Assembly: GCF_002934455.1 (NCBI RefSeq)
Contig: NZ_PTIR01000001.1
Coordinates: 248,001 to 312,000 of the forward strand
Direction: 5' to 3'
From: Trinickia symbiotica
Lineage (GTDB): Bacteria > Pseudomonadota > Gammaproteobacteria > Burkholderiales > Burkholderiaceae
Length of the DNA stretch: 64,000 nt
Below are positions 36,646-46,071 of the stretch, piece after piece (position 1 is the first letter of the stretch; each line of letters begins with the position of its first letter). The position numbers were made by a program, and so were the translations under genes. The notes beneath the pieces were generated by a model. The model saw only the letters and a list, made by a program, of their open reading frames with translations, searched no databases and was not told where the DNA came from.

Positions 36646-37296
36646 TTATCGGCCGGCATGGCTTGCGGCCGTCCTACACACCTCATGGAGTAAATTCCGG
36701 TCGATCGTGCTCAAGGTATTTTCGGCTGACGTTTCGGGGACTGCCTCAATGTCGGCAAACGAAAAAAGGTGAGTGCACGCCACTAAATATGACCCTACCA
36801 TCGATGGATGACTTCCATCAGGTTCATATAGGTCGATTTCAGGTCGGAGTCTGCGAAATTGATCCCAAGCCAGGCCAACTGGAATAACTCTGGCTCCGGT
36901 CGCTTCAGCCAAACCCCGAAACGCGGTAACAATATTTGCCTGCGACGCCGGATCATTCTTCCGAGCCCATGTCATATACAAATATGGCTTCGCACCAGCA
37001 ACTTGAATCGCATCGACGAATCTTCGCACATGTTCTTGCATGCTTTTCAATGCACGGAGCGGTCGAGTGCTTTGGTCCTGCAACACGACCGCATGCCATC
37101 TCTGGGCAGTTAGACGCTTTTGAACTTCGCCTCGGTTCCAATGCGCCGCAAGAGATGCTCCGCCAAATGCGATCACATCTGTCTTCACCTGCATGCCGGC
37201 AAAGCTTGCCTCAATGAGGCTGGCAAGCATCGTCGGCATATCGTTTCTAGTTGTATAGCTATTGCCAACAAAGAGAACTCGAAACTCGCTGCTCAT
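36646..37296 (-). CDS. SGNH/GDSL-type hydrolase
   Basis: A 216-residue protein starting MSSEFRVLFVGNSYTTRND. The first block, FVGNSYT, holds the nucleophile Ser; AFGGASLAAHW is the Gly block; WHAVVLQDQST is the third; DGSHPSMVGSYLVA carries the catalytic Asp and His. No signal peptide. An upstream ATG at 37350 in frame is less likely. The substrate is unknown. It lies 80 bp after the MBL-fold gene on the same strand. Confidence 0.8.
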   Translation of the reverse strand: MSSEFRVLFVGNSYTTRNDMPTMLASLIEASFAGMQVKTDVIAFGGASLAAHWNRGEVQKRLTAQRWHAVVLQDQSTRPLRALKSMQEHVRRFVDAIQVAGAKPYLYMTWARKNDPASQANIVTAFRGLAEATGARVIPVGLAWDQFRRLRPEIDLYEPDGSHPSMVGSYLVACTHLFSFADIEAVPETSAENTLSTIDRNLLHEVCRTAASHAGR

Positions 37297-37375
37297 GGTG
37301 ATGGGAGATAACGACTTGTCCGCCGATCGATGCGATGACTGCAACGGCATTTCAATGCTCCTCCACCTCGTCCCT

Positions 37376-38233
37376 TCAGCCTTTTCGCATGCGTGCTACC
37401 AACGCGAGCAAACGAGCACTCATTTCCTTGGCCGGCAAGTGCGCGAGCCAGCCGTGACCAGGAAGCAGCCATTCGAAACGATACGCGGCCAGCTTGCCGA
37501 GCGATTCGGTGAGCTCGGTCCATGAGTACCAGCACGCGTCCCTGAATGCGACGAGGTCCTGCTCGCGTGGGCTCCAGGCAAGCGAATCACCCGAGAAGAG
37601 CACGCGATCCTCAAGCAGGTACACAACGCTACCCCGAGTGTGCCCGGGCGCCGAGATTGCCCGCACGCCGGCCGTGATGCTCACTGCTGACCCGTCGTCG
37701 AGCAGATCCGTGGCATATGGGGCAGCCGACCTGTCCTCGCGGTGGATCCAGACACGAGCTCCGAACCGGCGCGCGTATTTTTCTGCGTCGGCGACGTCGT
37801 CACGATGCGACAGAAGGATATGCGCAATACCACCCGAAGCATCAAACCAATTCGCCAGTTCCGCGGCATACCTCGGTGAGTCGATTAGCAGATTGCCGTC
37901 CGGCCTCTCGGCAAAATAAGAATGTGCGCCAAACGACGACCGAGCGTTGAATCCGCAGCGCCACACACCCGATGTGATCTGCTGCGGAAAGATCGCGGCG
38001 TTCGGGCGAGGCTGCTTTACTTCGCTGCGTACCGATGCCGTAGGACATACCAACACCGCACGCCAGGCAGCAAGCTGCTCTTCCGGCGTGACGGGCTGCC
38101 GAACGAAGACACTCTTGTCGTTTCGTTCCTCAATGAGTCCAGGCGCGACGTGACGCGATGCACCGCAATTGATGCACGCTGTGTCGATGTACCACTCCCC
38201 TGGCACGGAGTCGGTATTGCGTGGTGGCTTCAT
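37376..38233 (-). CDS. MBL-fold metallo-hydrolase with degenerate N-terminal ferredoxin-like segment
   Basis: A 285-residue protein. The first 70 residues (YIDTACINCGASRHVAPGLI ... LVCPTASV) resemble a single-cluster [4Fe-4S] ferredoxin, but the third Cys of CxxCxxC is replaced, so a cluster is doubtful. Residues 90-280 are a metallo-beta-lactamase fold: ILLSHRDDVADAEKYARRFG (the HxxxD variant), ISAPGHTRGSVVYLLEDRVLFSGDSLAW and LLPGHGW. Such proteins are glyoxalase II-like hydrolases of unknown substrate. Confidence 0.8.
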   Translation of the reverse strand: MKPPRNTDSVPGEWYIDTACINCGASRHVAPGLIEERNDKSVFVRQPVTPEEQLAAWRAVLVCPTASVRSEVKQPRPNAAIFPQQITSGVWRCGFNARSSFGAHSYFAERPDGNLLIDSPRYAAELANWFDASGGIAHILLSHRDDVADAEKYARRFGARVWIHREDRSAAPYATDLLDDGSAVSITAGVRAISAPGHTRGSVVYLLEDRVLFSGDSLAWSPREQDLVAFRDACWYSWTELTESLGKLAAYRFEWLLPGHGWLAHLPAKEMSARLLALVARMRKG

Positions 38234-38464
38234 TAGATGCTCGGGTCCTGAGAGCGCATGGCAACCTCACAGCTCCCATGATAGACCTTTCAACCGCCCA
38301 GACATGGCAGGAGCAAAACACGGAAGTCGGAGGCTCGAGCTTCGTACCGCTTTACCTCTTGACAGCGCTGGCCGGCTTCCGGGCGAAAGCCAGGACGGCG
38401 GGCGCCGGGACGTTGAACACGCCGTCGGACAGATACGGTGCCGCCCTTTCGGCAACCGACTTTT

Positions 38465-38493
38465 CAATTTTGCAGCAGGCCGTTGCACAATTG
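38465..38493. repeat. Imperfect palindrome related to 29486-29510
   Basis: CAATTTTGCA and TGCACAATTG arms (one mismatch) with an internal GCAGCAGGCCGT. It shares the words TGCAGCA-GC-G and TTGCACAATTGCC with the palindrome at the right end of the island. Confidence 0.45.
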
Positions 38494-38534
38494 CCTTGGT
38501 CTCACATCGTGACCTCGGCACCGGACCCTGGTTG

Positions 38535-40205
38535 TTATGGGCACTGCGGTTGACACGAGTCATTGTCACTTTTGTTGCTCAACGCCCCTTCGTGAGCCGC
38601 GCTTGGCCCAGATGCGCCGTCTTGGTCACCGGGCACGGTGAACTGAAAAACAGCGCCGCGAGGCACGTTCGCGCTCAGCCGTAGCATTCCCCCGTGCGAT
38701 TCCACAATCGAACGACAGATGGACAGCCCCATGCCCATTCCCCCAGCCTTCGTCGTATAGAACGGCTCGAAGAGGCGCTCGACGTTTTCTGGGCTGACAC
38801 CCGGCCCGGAATCGCGCACTGTAACAAGGACTGCATTCGACTCATCCTTGCCGGTGCTTATCGTCAGTTCGCGCGGTCCGTCGTCAACCGCGCTCATCGC
38901 GTCGATGGCGTTCATGATCAGGTTCAGCATCACTTGTTGCAGTTGCACTCGATCGCCTTGAACGAGCGGTAGGTCCTCCGCAAGCTCCATCCGCACAGAA
39001 ACGCTGTTTTTCTCGGCCTCAGCGCGCGTCAGGGTAATGACCTCGCGAATCGCCTCGTTGATCTGCACCCACTCCTTATCCGTCGGGGCGTTTCTGACGA
39101 GCCCTCGAATGCGGTTCATCACTTCGCTAGCCCGCCTTGCGTCTTTCGAGATACGTTCAAACGCCTGCCGAACCTCCCCCAGATCCGGCGACGGTGCGCT
39201 CAGCCAGCGTAGACCCGCCTCGGCGTTGGTGGCGCACGCGCCGATCGGTTGCCTGATTTCATGGCTGATCGAGGCTGTGAGCTGCCCCATGGTCATCACG
39301 CGGTTTGCGTGCGCCAGCGCGGTCTGGATCTCGCGGTAGCGGCGCTCGCTTTCACGTGCTTCGGCCTCCGCGCGCTTGCGCTCGGTCAAATCGAGCACGA
39401 AAGAGACACCTTGGTCCCCGCCTTCTTCGAAGCTCGCCGCGCCGATCAACACGGGCACCCGGCTGCCGTCTTTCCGGAAATACTCCTTTTCGAACGATTG
39501 CAAGTGGCCGGTTCGCTTGAATTCGGGCACCCATTGGTGGACGTCGCGGTCGAGCCATTCCGGCGGCGTCAGGTCTGTCCAGCGGACGCGACCCGAGATG
39601 AGATCCTCACGCTCGTAGCCCACGATGCGCAGAAACGCGTCATTGGCCTCGATGATCCGGCCTTCGAGGTCCCAGATGAAGACCCCAATAATGTCAGCGT
39701 CGAATAGGCGCCGGATCTTCGCGTCGCGCTCTTCGAGTTGCCTGTCCAGTGTCGCTAACGTTCTCAAGTCAGCCTGCAACACGTCCCGCCACATGAGCAG
39801 AAGTCTGAGGAAAATCTCGCTGTAACTGTTCTTCTTCCTGTCAAGAACGCAGATGGTTCCGAATATCTCGCCGTTTGGCCAACTGATCGGGACACCTAAG
39901 TAAGAGATCATCCCCAGTTTGATGTCAGGGTTCGATTTCCACGCTTCGTCCTGCAGAGCGTCAGGGACAAGCAGCGGTTGACGCGTCTTCATCACCGTCT
40001 CGCAATAAAGGCCCGTGTTCAAAGCGGCGGTTTCTGCCGGCTCGTAAGGGTTCCCCTTGGACTCGCTAGACACGAAGACTTTGATGTTCGGAGGCTCTAC
40101 TTGCATGATCAAGGCGGAAGGAACGCGCATGATTTCGGCGAGTAGATTAACAATCTCTTGCCACTTCCTAACCGTTTCCGGGGGTACTTGGGTGAGATGT
40201 GACAT
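38535..40205 (-). CDS. Orphan GAF-PAS sensor histidine kinase
   Basis: A 556-residue cytoplasmic kinase without membrane segments. A GAF domain (about 10-150; YLGVPISWPNGEIFGTICVLD) is followed by a PAS domain with PAC (about 165-285; IIEANDAFLRIVGYEREDLI, FVLDLTERKRAEAEA). A HisKA box has phospho-acceptor His in TASISHEIRQP (about 317). The HATPase has N box LNLIMNAIDAM, G1 VRDSGPGVS, F FEPFYTTK and G2 GMGMGLSICRSI. It likely senses a soluble signal. No response regulator is adjacent. Confidence 0.93.
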   Translation of the reverse strand: MSHLTQVPPETVRKWQEIVNLLAEIMRVPSALIMQVEPPNIKVFVSSESKGNPYEPAETAALNTGLYCETVMKTRQPLLVPDALQDEAWKSNPDIKLGMISYLGVPISWPNGEIFGTICVLDRKKNSYSEIFLRLLLMWRDVLQADLRTLATLDRQLEERDAKIRRLFDADIIGVFIWDLEGRIIEANDAFLRIVGYEREDLISGRVRWTDLTPPEWLDRDVHQWVPEFKRTGHLQSFEKEYFRKDGSRVPVLIGAASFEEGGDQGVSFVLDLTERKRAEAEARESERRYREIQTALAHANRVMTMGQLTASISHEIRQPIGACATNAEAGLRWLSAPSPDLGEVRQAFERISKDARRASEVMNRIRGLVRNAPTDKEWVQINEAIREVITLTRAEAEKNSVSVRMELAEDLPLVQGDRVQLQQVMLNLIMNAIDAMSAVDDGPRELTISTGKDESNAVLVTVRDSGPGVSPENVERLFEPFYTTKAGGMGMGLSICRSIVESHGGMLRLSANVPRGAVFQFTVPGDQDGASGPSAAHEGALSNKSDNDSCQPQCP

Positions 40206-40546
40206 GGCCGCGATTACGCTGAAGAACGATCGATCTCGTCAGATCATTTTCTTGCGACAGGTGAACGCGCCGTTGCGCGTCCCACACCCTATAACTGGCG
40301 GGCGGCTCCTCCCCAATGACGAGCGCCTATCTCGTCTCAAATGGTAGACCTTATTCGGGCCGATTTCGACGCGACGCAGAGGCGCTTCAGCGGGAACCCC
40401 ACCTTCGATAGCCTCGTCCGAAAGCCCGAGCGAGACTATCCGCTCTCATGACAACACGATGGGCCGCGAATACCGGTTGATCATCTGAACGGCGAAGTTG
40501 CTACGCGTGTCGTCGAGCCGACCGACCCAGCTTCGACCTCTGACTT
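40206..40546. other. 341-bp gap, nothing recognised
   Basis: Upstream of the kinase and downstream of the catabolic minus-strand operon. No terminator with a T run and no ORF of substance seen. Confidence 0.5.
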
Positions 40547-41395
40547 TCAGCAGACGCTTTGCAGCCGATCGGCGCAACATTTCAGAACCTCATCCGGCGG
40601 CGCTTTCCACCAGACGTCTTTAGAGAAGATCTCCACCTCGGTCATGCCGCTGTATCCCGCCGTTTCAACCAGGCGTCTGATCTCTTTCAGATCGATCACG
40701 CCGTCACCCATCATTCCGCGATCGAGAAGCATGTCCGTGGTCGGCGTCAGCCAGTCAGACACGTGATATGCGGCGATCCGTGCCTCGCTCCCGGCCGCGG
40801 AAACCGACTCTGCGAGCTCTGGGTCCCACCAGCAGTGGTAGACATCGACCGCAATGCCAAGAGACTCGTTTTTCGGGTCCAGTTGCCGACAAAGTGCCAG
40901 CGCCTGTCCGACGGTGTTGATCACCGAGCGCTCAGCGGCATACATGGGATGAAGCGGTTCAACAGCGAGTCGTACGCCGACGTTCCTGGCCTCGGCCATC
41001 AACGCGGCGATTCCATCAGAGACCATTTCACGAGCCGCGGAGAGGTTTCGACTGCCCGCAGGCAGTCCACCCACAACCATGACGAAGCATTCCGCGCCCA
41101 GTTCGGCCGCGTCATTGACCGCGCGAATGTTCGACTGGACGTTTGCCGCCCGCTCCTCAGCTGACGGTGCCGGGAAATAAGTCGAACGACAATAGCCCGT
41201 CACCTTGAGTTCGAGGGCGCGAATCTGACGGGCAATTTGCGAGACACCTGCTGCCCCCACTTCGTGTCGCCAGGGGGCGATGCCACCAAACCCCGCCCTC
41301 GCTATGCGGTCGATCGTCACGTGCAACGGCTCACGATGCCCCAGCGTTGCGGTGTTGATCGCGCAACGGTCCAGCTTTCCCCGCAACGTGTCCAT
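40547..41395 (-). CDS. Sugar phosphate isomerase/epimerase-type TIM barrel protein
   Basis: A 282-residue xylose-isomerase-like TIM barrel. It has CAINTATLGHREPLHVTIDRIARAGFGGIAPWRHEV at the start, GVRLAVEPLHPMYAAERSVI with the metal Glu, LGIAVDVYHCWWDPEL with the metal Asp and His, AYHVSDWLTP and MTEVEIFS with the last Glu. It starts at the ATG after GAGGCAGAA. The reaction cannot be fixed: members include epimerases, inosose dehydratase and 3-dehydroshikimate dehydratase. It is the third gene of the SDR-DUF993-isomerase operon. Confidence 0.87.
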   Translation of the reverse strand: MDTLRGKLDRCAINTATLGHREPLHVTIDRIARAGFGGIAPWRHEVGAAGVSQIARQIRALELKVTGYCRSTYFPAPSAEERAANVQSNIRAVNDAAELGAECFVMVVGGLPAGSRNLSAAREMVSDGIAALMAEARNVGVRLAVEPLHPMYAAERSVINTVGQALALCRQLDPKNESLGIAVDVYHCWWDPELAESVSAAGSEARIAAYHVSDWLTPTTDMLLDRGMMGDGVIDLKEIRRLVETAGYSGMTEVEIFSKDVWWKAPPDEVLKCCADRLQSVC

Positions 41396-41449
41396 TTCTG
41401 CCTCAACCGGTTACTCAGTTCCCGTGGCGCCAGAAGCGCGCTTTCGTCT

Positions 41450-42613
41450 CTACGCACTGCAGCCCAGCGTAGCCATCAGCCCTTGCATCCGCGCTACCGC
41501 CAGTTCAGGGTTGCGCAGCAGATTGGCCTGATCGGCGAGCCGAAAGACATCCGCCAGGTAGACGGGAGGCCTCATGCCGTGATGTCCGCCCAGCATGAAG
41601 AAGTGAGGTTGGAAGCCGTTCAGATAGGCGAGAAGGACGACCCCCGTCTTGTAGTACTGGGTAGGTGCGCGGAAGATGTGTCGCGACAACGGGACCGTCG
41701 GTGCAAGCAGTTGGTCGTAGCGCGTCATGTCACCTGCTGCCAGCGCGCCAAGTGCCTGCGATGCGGCGGGAGCGATCGCGTCGAAAATGCCAAGGAGAGC
41801 GTGTGAGTAACCGACCTCGTCGCCAGCAATGAGCTTGGGATAATTGAAGTCGTCGCCCGTGTACATCTTCACGGATGCTGGAAGGCGACGGCGGAATTCG
41901 ATCTCTTTTGCGTCGTCCAGCAGCGATATCTTGATTCCGTCCACCTTGGCCTCGTTCGAGGCGATGACTTCAAGACACGCCTTTGCCGCACTTTCGTAGT
42001 CGGAACGGCCCCAATAGCCGGCCAGTTCCGGATCGAATGCTTCGCCGAGCCAGTGAAGGATGACCGGCTTGTCACAGGCCGACAGCACCTCCCGATAGAC
42101 GCGGATGTAGTCGCCGGGATGATGCGCCACACGCGCAAGCGCGCGGCTCGCCATCAGGATAATCTTTCCACCGGCGCGCTGGACGCTCTCGATCTGCATC
42201 AGATAGGCCTTGATCACATCGTCGCACGAGCGCGCGTCGCTGACGGGCAGATGATCCGTGCCGCAACCGGACGCGACCCGCGGCCCTGGGATGTCGCGCG
42301 TTTCGTTCAATGTGCGGACGATCAGTTCTTTCGCCGATTCCCACGACAGCCCCATGCCGCGTTGCGCGGTGTCCATCGCCTCCGCGATGCCCAGACCCTG
42401 CTCGAGAAGGTAGCGGCGATATTCGATGGTCCGCTCCCAGTCGATCGCGCAAGCGTGCCCGAGTTCGCCGCTGCGAAGAGGGTCCGCAACGACGTGCGCA
42501 GCCGAGTATGCGATGCGGTTGAATGGAACTGCCGGCTTCAGGACTTTCAGCGGCGTGCCAGTCAGCCGGTAGTCAACAAGCGCGCCGGCCCGCGTGGGAA
42601 GTTTGATTTGCAT
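41450..42613 (-). CDS. DUF993 dihydrodipicolinate-synthase-like protein
   Basis: A 387-residue protein starting MQIKLPTRAGALVDYRLTGT (ATG at 42613, GAGAG upstream). It is an aldolase-type TIM barrel of the DUF993 family: IDWERTIEYRRYLLEQGLGIAEAMDTAQRG, VASGCGTDHLP, PVILHWLGEAFDPELAGYWG, DGIKISLLDDAKEIEFRRRL with the Schiff-base-type Lys. The function is not known; it probably cleaves or forms a C-C bond in sugar acid or cyclitol breakdown. It lies 16 bp after the SDR gene and 54 bp before the isomerase gene. Confidence 0.85.
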   Translation of the reverse strand: MQIKLPTRAGALVDYRLTGTPLKVLKPAVPFNRIAYSAAHVVADPLRSGELGHACAIDWERTIEYRRYLLEQGLGIAEAMDTAQRGMGLSWESAKELIVRTLNETRDIPGPRVASGCGTDHLPVSDARSCDDVIKAYLMQIESVQRAGGKIILMASRALARVAHHPGDYIRVYREVLSACDKPVILHWLGEAFDPELAGYWGRSDYESAAKACLEVIASNEAKVDGIKISLLDDAKEIEFRRRLPASVKMYTGDDFNYPKLIAGDEVGYSHALLGIFDAIAPAASQALGALAAGDMTRYDQLLAPTVPLSRHIFRAPTQYYKTGVVLLAYLNGFQPHFFMLGGHHGMRPPVYLADVFRLADQANLLRNPELAVARMQGLMATLGCSA

Positions 42614-42629
42614 GACTTGACTCTCGAAG

Positions 42630-43400
42630 TCAGTATTTAGAAACGAGAAGGCCGCCATCGACACGGATCGCCTGGCCAACGCTGAACGGCAAGCCGCCCG
42701 TCGCGAGCGTGCGTACTGCAATTGCGACTTCTCTTGGCGTACCCCATCGTTTGATGGCGGTGAGCCCGTTTTCCATGAGCGCGTCGTAGCGGGCTTTTGA
42801 CGGAGCGGTCATTTCCGTTTCGATCAGGCCCGGCTGTACCTCGAAGACGCCGATGCCAAGCTCGGCGAGTCTCAGGGAGAACAGCGTGGTTGCCATCGAA
42901 AGGCCTGCCTTTGAAACGCAGTACTCGCTGCGTTGGGGCGACGCTGCAACGGCGTTGGACGAAGTAATCGTGATGATCGAGCGACTGACACCGCCCTGCC
43001 GCCCTTTGGCAACCCGCCGGCCGAACGCCTGCATCAGGAAGAACGTGCCGCGGGTGTTGACGTTAAGGCAGCGGTCATAGCTCTCAGGCGTAACGTCGAG
43101 CAGGTCGCCACGCGACATCACGGAAACACCGGCGTTATTGACGAGACACGTAACGGCGCCGAGCGAATCCTCGACAGTCTGGAGCAGCGCGTCGTGTTGC
43201 GCGATGTCCGCGAGATTCGATGTCAGCGCCATACATCCAACGCCGGCGCGCTCGATGTCGGAGCGCGTGGCTTCGAGCTCGTCCGAATGTTCGACGTCGG
43301 TGATTGCGATGTCGAACCCGGCATCTGCTAACTCGAGCGCGATCGCTCGTCCTATTCCACGGCGCGATCCCGTGACCAGCGCGACCTGGCGTTGCTTCAT
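42630..43400 (-). CDS. Short-chain dehydrogenase/reductase (3-oxoacyl-ACP reductase-like)
   Basis: A 256-residue SDR starting MKQRQVALVTGSRRGIGRAI; GGAGAGAC precedes the ATG. The NAD(P) motif TGSRRGIG, the NNAG motif, catalytic Ser in ITSSNAV, and YCVSKAG (Tyr and Lys) are all intact. The C-terminus SVGQAIRVDGGLLVSKY is typical of FabG-like enzymes. It is the first gene of the minus-strand catabolic operon, and probably oxidises a hydroxyl of the substrate. Confidence 0.92.
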   Translation of the reverse strand: MKQRQVALVTGSRRGIGRAIALELADAGFDIAITDVEHSDELEATRSDIERAGVGCMALTSNLADIAQHDALLQTVEDSLGAVTCLVNNAGVSVMSRGDLLDVTPESYDRCLNVNTRGTFFLMQAFGRRVAKGRQGGVSRSIITITSSNAVAASPQRSEYCVSKAGLSMATTLFSLRLAELGIGVFEVQPGLIETEMTAPSKARYDALMENGLTAIKRWGTPREVAIAVRTLATGGLPFSVGQAIRVDGGLLVSKY

Positions 43401-43517
43401 GTCTCTCTCCTGCATTGGCATCTGGTACGTCACGCGCTACGGATTTCTTCGCGGTGCGGCCGAAATCCTTAAGTAACGATCCAGTTCGTTATTTAACACT
43501 CGGCACCGCACGAAGTC

Positions 43518-43553
43518 AAAAAAGGGTTTTCCCTTGCCGAAGCGGAAAACCCT
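43518..43553 (-). terminator. Rho-independent terminator of the TetR gene
   Basis: On the minus strand AGGGTTTTCC and GGAAAACCCT form a perfect 10-bp stem with an 11-nt loop, followed by TTTTTT. It separates the TetR gene from the SDR operon. Confidence 0.9.
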
Positions 43554-43602
43554 GCGAGAACGAAAGCTGAGGCGAAAGGGAAGGAGGTCGATGTCGCCGC
43601 GA

Positions 43603-44289
43603 TCAGCGCGGCCGCAGGAGGCTGAACACCGTGTCGATGTTGAATTCGAGGCGCTTCTGAAGCGCCTCTTTCGAAACGAAGTCGAACCCAAAGATAACTT
43701 CGCCGGTGAAACGGTTCGTCAGATAGTAGTACCCGATGGCGGCCAGTGTGAGATGCAGCTGACTTGCATCGACGCCGGGCCGGAAGTCGCCCGATGCCAC
43801 TCCCCGGTCCAGAATCCGCTGGAGCATGTCGATGAACCCTCGGTGCAACTCGCGGAACCGACGAGATTTCTTGATGTGGCGCGCCCGATGCAGGTTCTCG
43901 CTGTTGACCAGTGACATGAACTCGGGGTTCTTCAGGTAATACTCCCAGGTGAAGGTGATGAGCGTGCGAATGGCCTCGACAGGCGGCAGATGATCCAGTG
44001 CGAGCTTCTGTTCCTCGGTCCGGATGTCCGTCCACGCCTCTTCAAGCACGGTCGTAAACAGCTCTTCTTTTCCCTTGAAGTACTCGTAGATCATCCGCTT
44101 GTTCACGCCGGCTTTTTCAGCGATCGACTCGATGCGAGCGCCGCCGAGTCCGACCTTGGCGAATTCTGCTTTCGCCGCGGCGATGATCTTCGCCTGCGTC
44201 GCGATGGGGTCGCGCGTGCGCTTCGCGCGCTGCGGCAACTTTCCGGCAACGGGTACTTCGCTGAGTCCGTCGACTGTCGTCGTTGGCAT
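43603..44289 (-). CDS. TetR/AcrR-family transcriptional regulator
   Basis: A 228-residue protein with a TetR DNA-binding domain after a 25-residue N-terminal arm: ATQAKIIAAAKAEFAKVGLGGARIESIAEKAGVNKRMIYEYF. A helical ligand domain of the CECR6/YcdC-like type follows (TLAAIGYYYLTNRFTGEVIFGFD). It is divergent from the CoA transferase operon (225 bp between) and upstream of the SDR operon, so it probably represses one or both catabolic arms. It has its own terminator. Confidence 0.92.
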   Translation of the reverse strand: MPTTTVDGLSEVPVAGKLPQRAKRTRDPIATQAKIIAAAKAEFAKVGLGGARIESIAEKAGVNKRMIYEYFKGKEELFTTVLEEAWTDIRTEEQKLALDHLPPVEAIRTLITFTWEYYLKNPEFMSLVNSENLHRARHIKKSRRFRELHRGFIDMLQRILDRGVASGDFRPGVDASQLHLTLAAIGYYYLTNRFTGEVIFGFDFVSKEALQKRLEFNIDTVFSLLRPR

Positions 44290-44514
44290 CTTGTCTCTTC
44301 AACCACAAAAAATTGAACGGTAACTGCAGACCGACTGCAGCGCATTGGCGGTTCCATGTCACGCCCCCTTCGAGGCATGCGCCCACTATCGTAAACCCGA
44401 TTATCGCTCACGGACCCTTGAAGACATCGACATCGCGTGACATCATTCGCAACAAGTAACGAACCGGTTCGGTTTTAACTGAACGAACCGGGATGTCGAG
44501 GATAGGGAGGCAAT

Positions 44515-46026
44515 GTGAACAAGTGGATGAGTGCAGAAGCGGCGGCGGCTTCGATTCCTGATGGCGCAACGGTCGCGATTACCGGCTCCGGTGGCGGGCT
44601 CCTTGAACCGGATGCCGTGCTGGCCGCACTCGAAACGCGCTTTCTACAGACGGGCCACCCCTGCAATCTCACGGTGGTTCATGCCTTGGGTGTCGGCGAT
44701 GGCCAGGGCAGCGGTCTTGGCCGGTTCGCGCACGCAGGCATGGTCAAGCGCGTCATCGGCGGCCACTGGGTGTGGTCGTCCGCCATGCAGGCCCTGGCGG
44801 AATCGGGGCAGATCGAGGGATACAGCTTTCCGGGCGGAGTCATCGCCACGTTGTTCCGGGAAATCGGCGCGGGCCGCCCGGGCGTAATCACGCGCGTTGG
44901 ACTCAGGACCTTTGTCGATCCCCGGCTGGGTGGAGGCAAGCTCAACGCGGTCACCACTGAAGACCTCGTCGAACTCATCGAGATTGGCGGCGATGAGTAT
45001 CTGCGCTTCAAGCCCATCAAGATCGACTTCTCCATCGTCATGGCATCGTCCGCCGACGATCGCGGGAATCTCTCCACGCGCCGTGAACCCGCCGACCTCG
45101 ACATCTACGCCGTTGCACTTGCCGCGCACAACAGTGGCGGCAAGGTGATTGCGCAGGTGAAAGGCAAGTCCGCAGGTCACGTGCCGGCGCGTCTCGTTCG
45201 CGTGCCGGGTGTCATGGTAGACGTCACGGTTGAAACCCCCGCGCAACGGCAGTGCGCAATCAGCGATTACGACGCCACGCTCAGTGGCGAATCGCTCGGC
45301 GAGACAGCCGACCCGGACATGCCCGAAGGCATGCGGCTGATCGTTGCCGAGCGCGCAGCGCAGGAACTTGGCACGAACCAGTCAGTGAATTTCGGATTCG
45401 GGTTCCCGGGCGCCATCCCCGCGGTGCTGGCGCAGCAAGGTCGCGGCTCCGAATATTGGGGCTCGGTTGAACAGGGCATCCATCGTGGGGCCATGCTCGA
45501 TGGCCCGATGTTCGGCACCGCGCGCAATGCTGACGCGATCGTGCCGAGCGTTGATCAGTTCGACTTTTACAGCGGGGGCGGCATCGATATCACGTTCCTC
45601 GGCATGGGCGAGTTCGACCAAGAAGGAAACGTGAATGTTTCCAAACTGGGTAGCACCGTGGTTGGCCCTGGCGGGTTCATGGACATTGCCCAAGGCGCCA
45701 GAAAGATCGTCTTCTGCGGCGCATTCGAAGCAAAAGGCCTGCGCGTCCAGAGAAAGAGCGACGACTCGCTCGAGATCGTCTCGCCCGGCTCGGTTCCCAA
45801 GGCGGTGAAGCGCGTTCGCCACGTGACGTTCAGCGGCCTTCAGGCTCGCCTCGACGGCAAAGAGGTTTTCTACGTTACCGAGCGCGCCGTTTTCAAGCTC
45901 GACCCGCTGGGCGTGCGCCTGATCGAGGTAGCAAAAGGCATCGATATGCAGAAGGACGTGCTTGCCCGGATGGAGTTCGCTCCGTTGGTCGATGAGCACC
46001 TTCTTGAAGCGTCAATCGCGCACTGA
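44515..46026 (+). CDS. Acyl-CoA:acetate/3-ketoacid CoA transferase (YdiF-like)
   Basis: A 503-residue fused alpha-beta class I CoA transferase. It starts at GTG 44515 (GGGAGG seven bases upstream; the ATG just before is followed at once by a stop). The alpha part has AITGSGGGLLEPDAVLAAL and GGHWVWSSAMQ; the beta part has QSVNFGFGFPGAIPAVLAQQ and WGSVEQGIHRG, with the Glu expected to carry CoA. It matches YdiF/AcdA-like transferases, which move CoA between acyl-CoA and short acids. It is the first gene of the plus-strand operon. Confidence 0.9.
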   Translation: MNKWMSAEAAAASIPDGATVAITGSGGGLLEPDAVLAALETRFLQTGHPCNLTVVHALGVGDGQGSGLGRFAHAGMVKRVIGGHWVWSSAMQALAESGQIEGYSFPGGVIATLFREIGAGRPGVITRVGLRTFVDPRLGGGKLNAVTTEDLVELIEIGGDEYLRFKPIKIDFSIVMASSADDRGNLSTRREPADLDIYAVALAAHNSGGKVIAQVKGKSAGHVPARLVRVPGVMVDVTVETPAQRQCAISDYDATLSGESLGETADPDMPEGMRLIVAERAAQELGTNQSVNFGFGFPGAIPAVLAQQGRGSEYWGSVEQGIHRGAMLDGPMFGTARNADAIVPSVDQFDFYSGGGIDITFLGMGEFDQEGNVNVSKLGSTVVGPGGFMDIAQGARKIVFCGAFEAKGLRVQRKSDDSLEIVSPGSVPKAVKRVRHVTFSGLQARLDGKEVFYVTERAVFKLDPLGVRLIEVAKGIDMQKDVLARMEFAPLVDEHLLEASIAH

Positions 46027-46071
46027 ACTGCGAACCGTACGGGCTTTTACCCGAATCCAGAGGTATCTCTC

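Noticed and set aside
36504-36887. 127-codon plus-strand frame
   Set aside because: It overlaps the SGNH hydrolase on the other strand and shows no family features or ribosome site.
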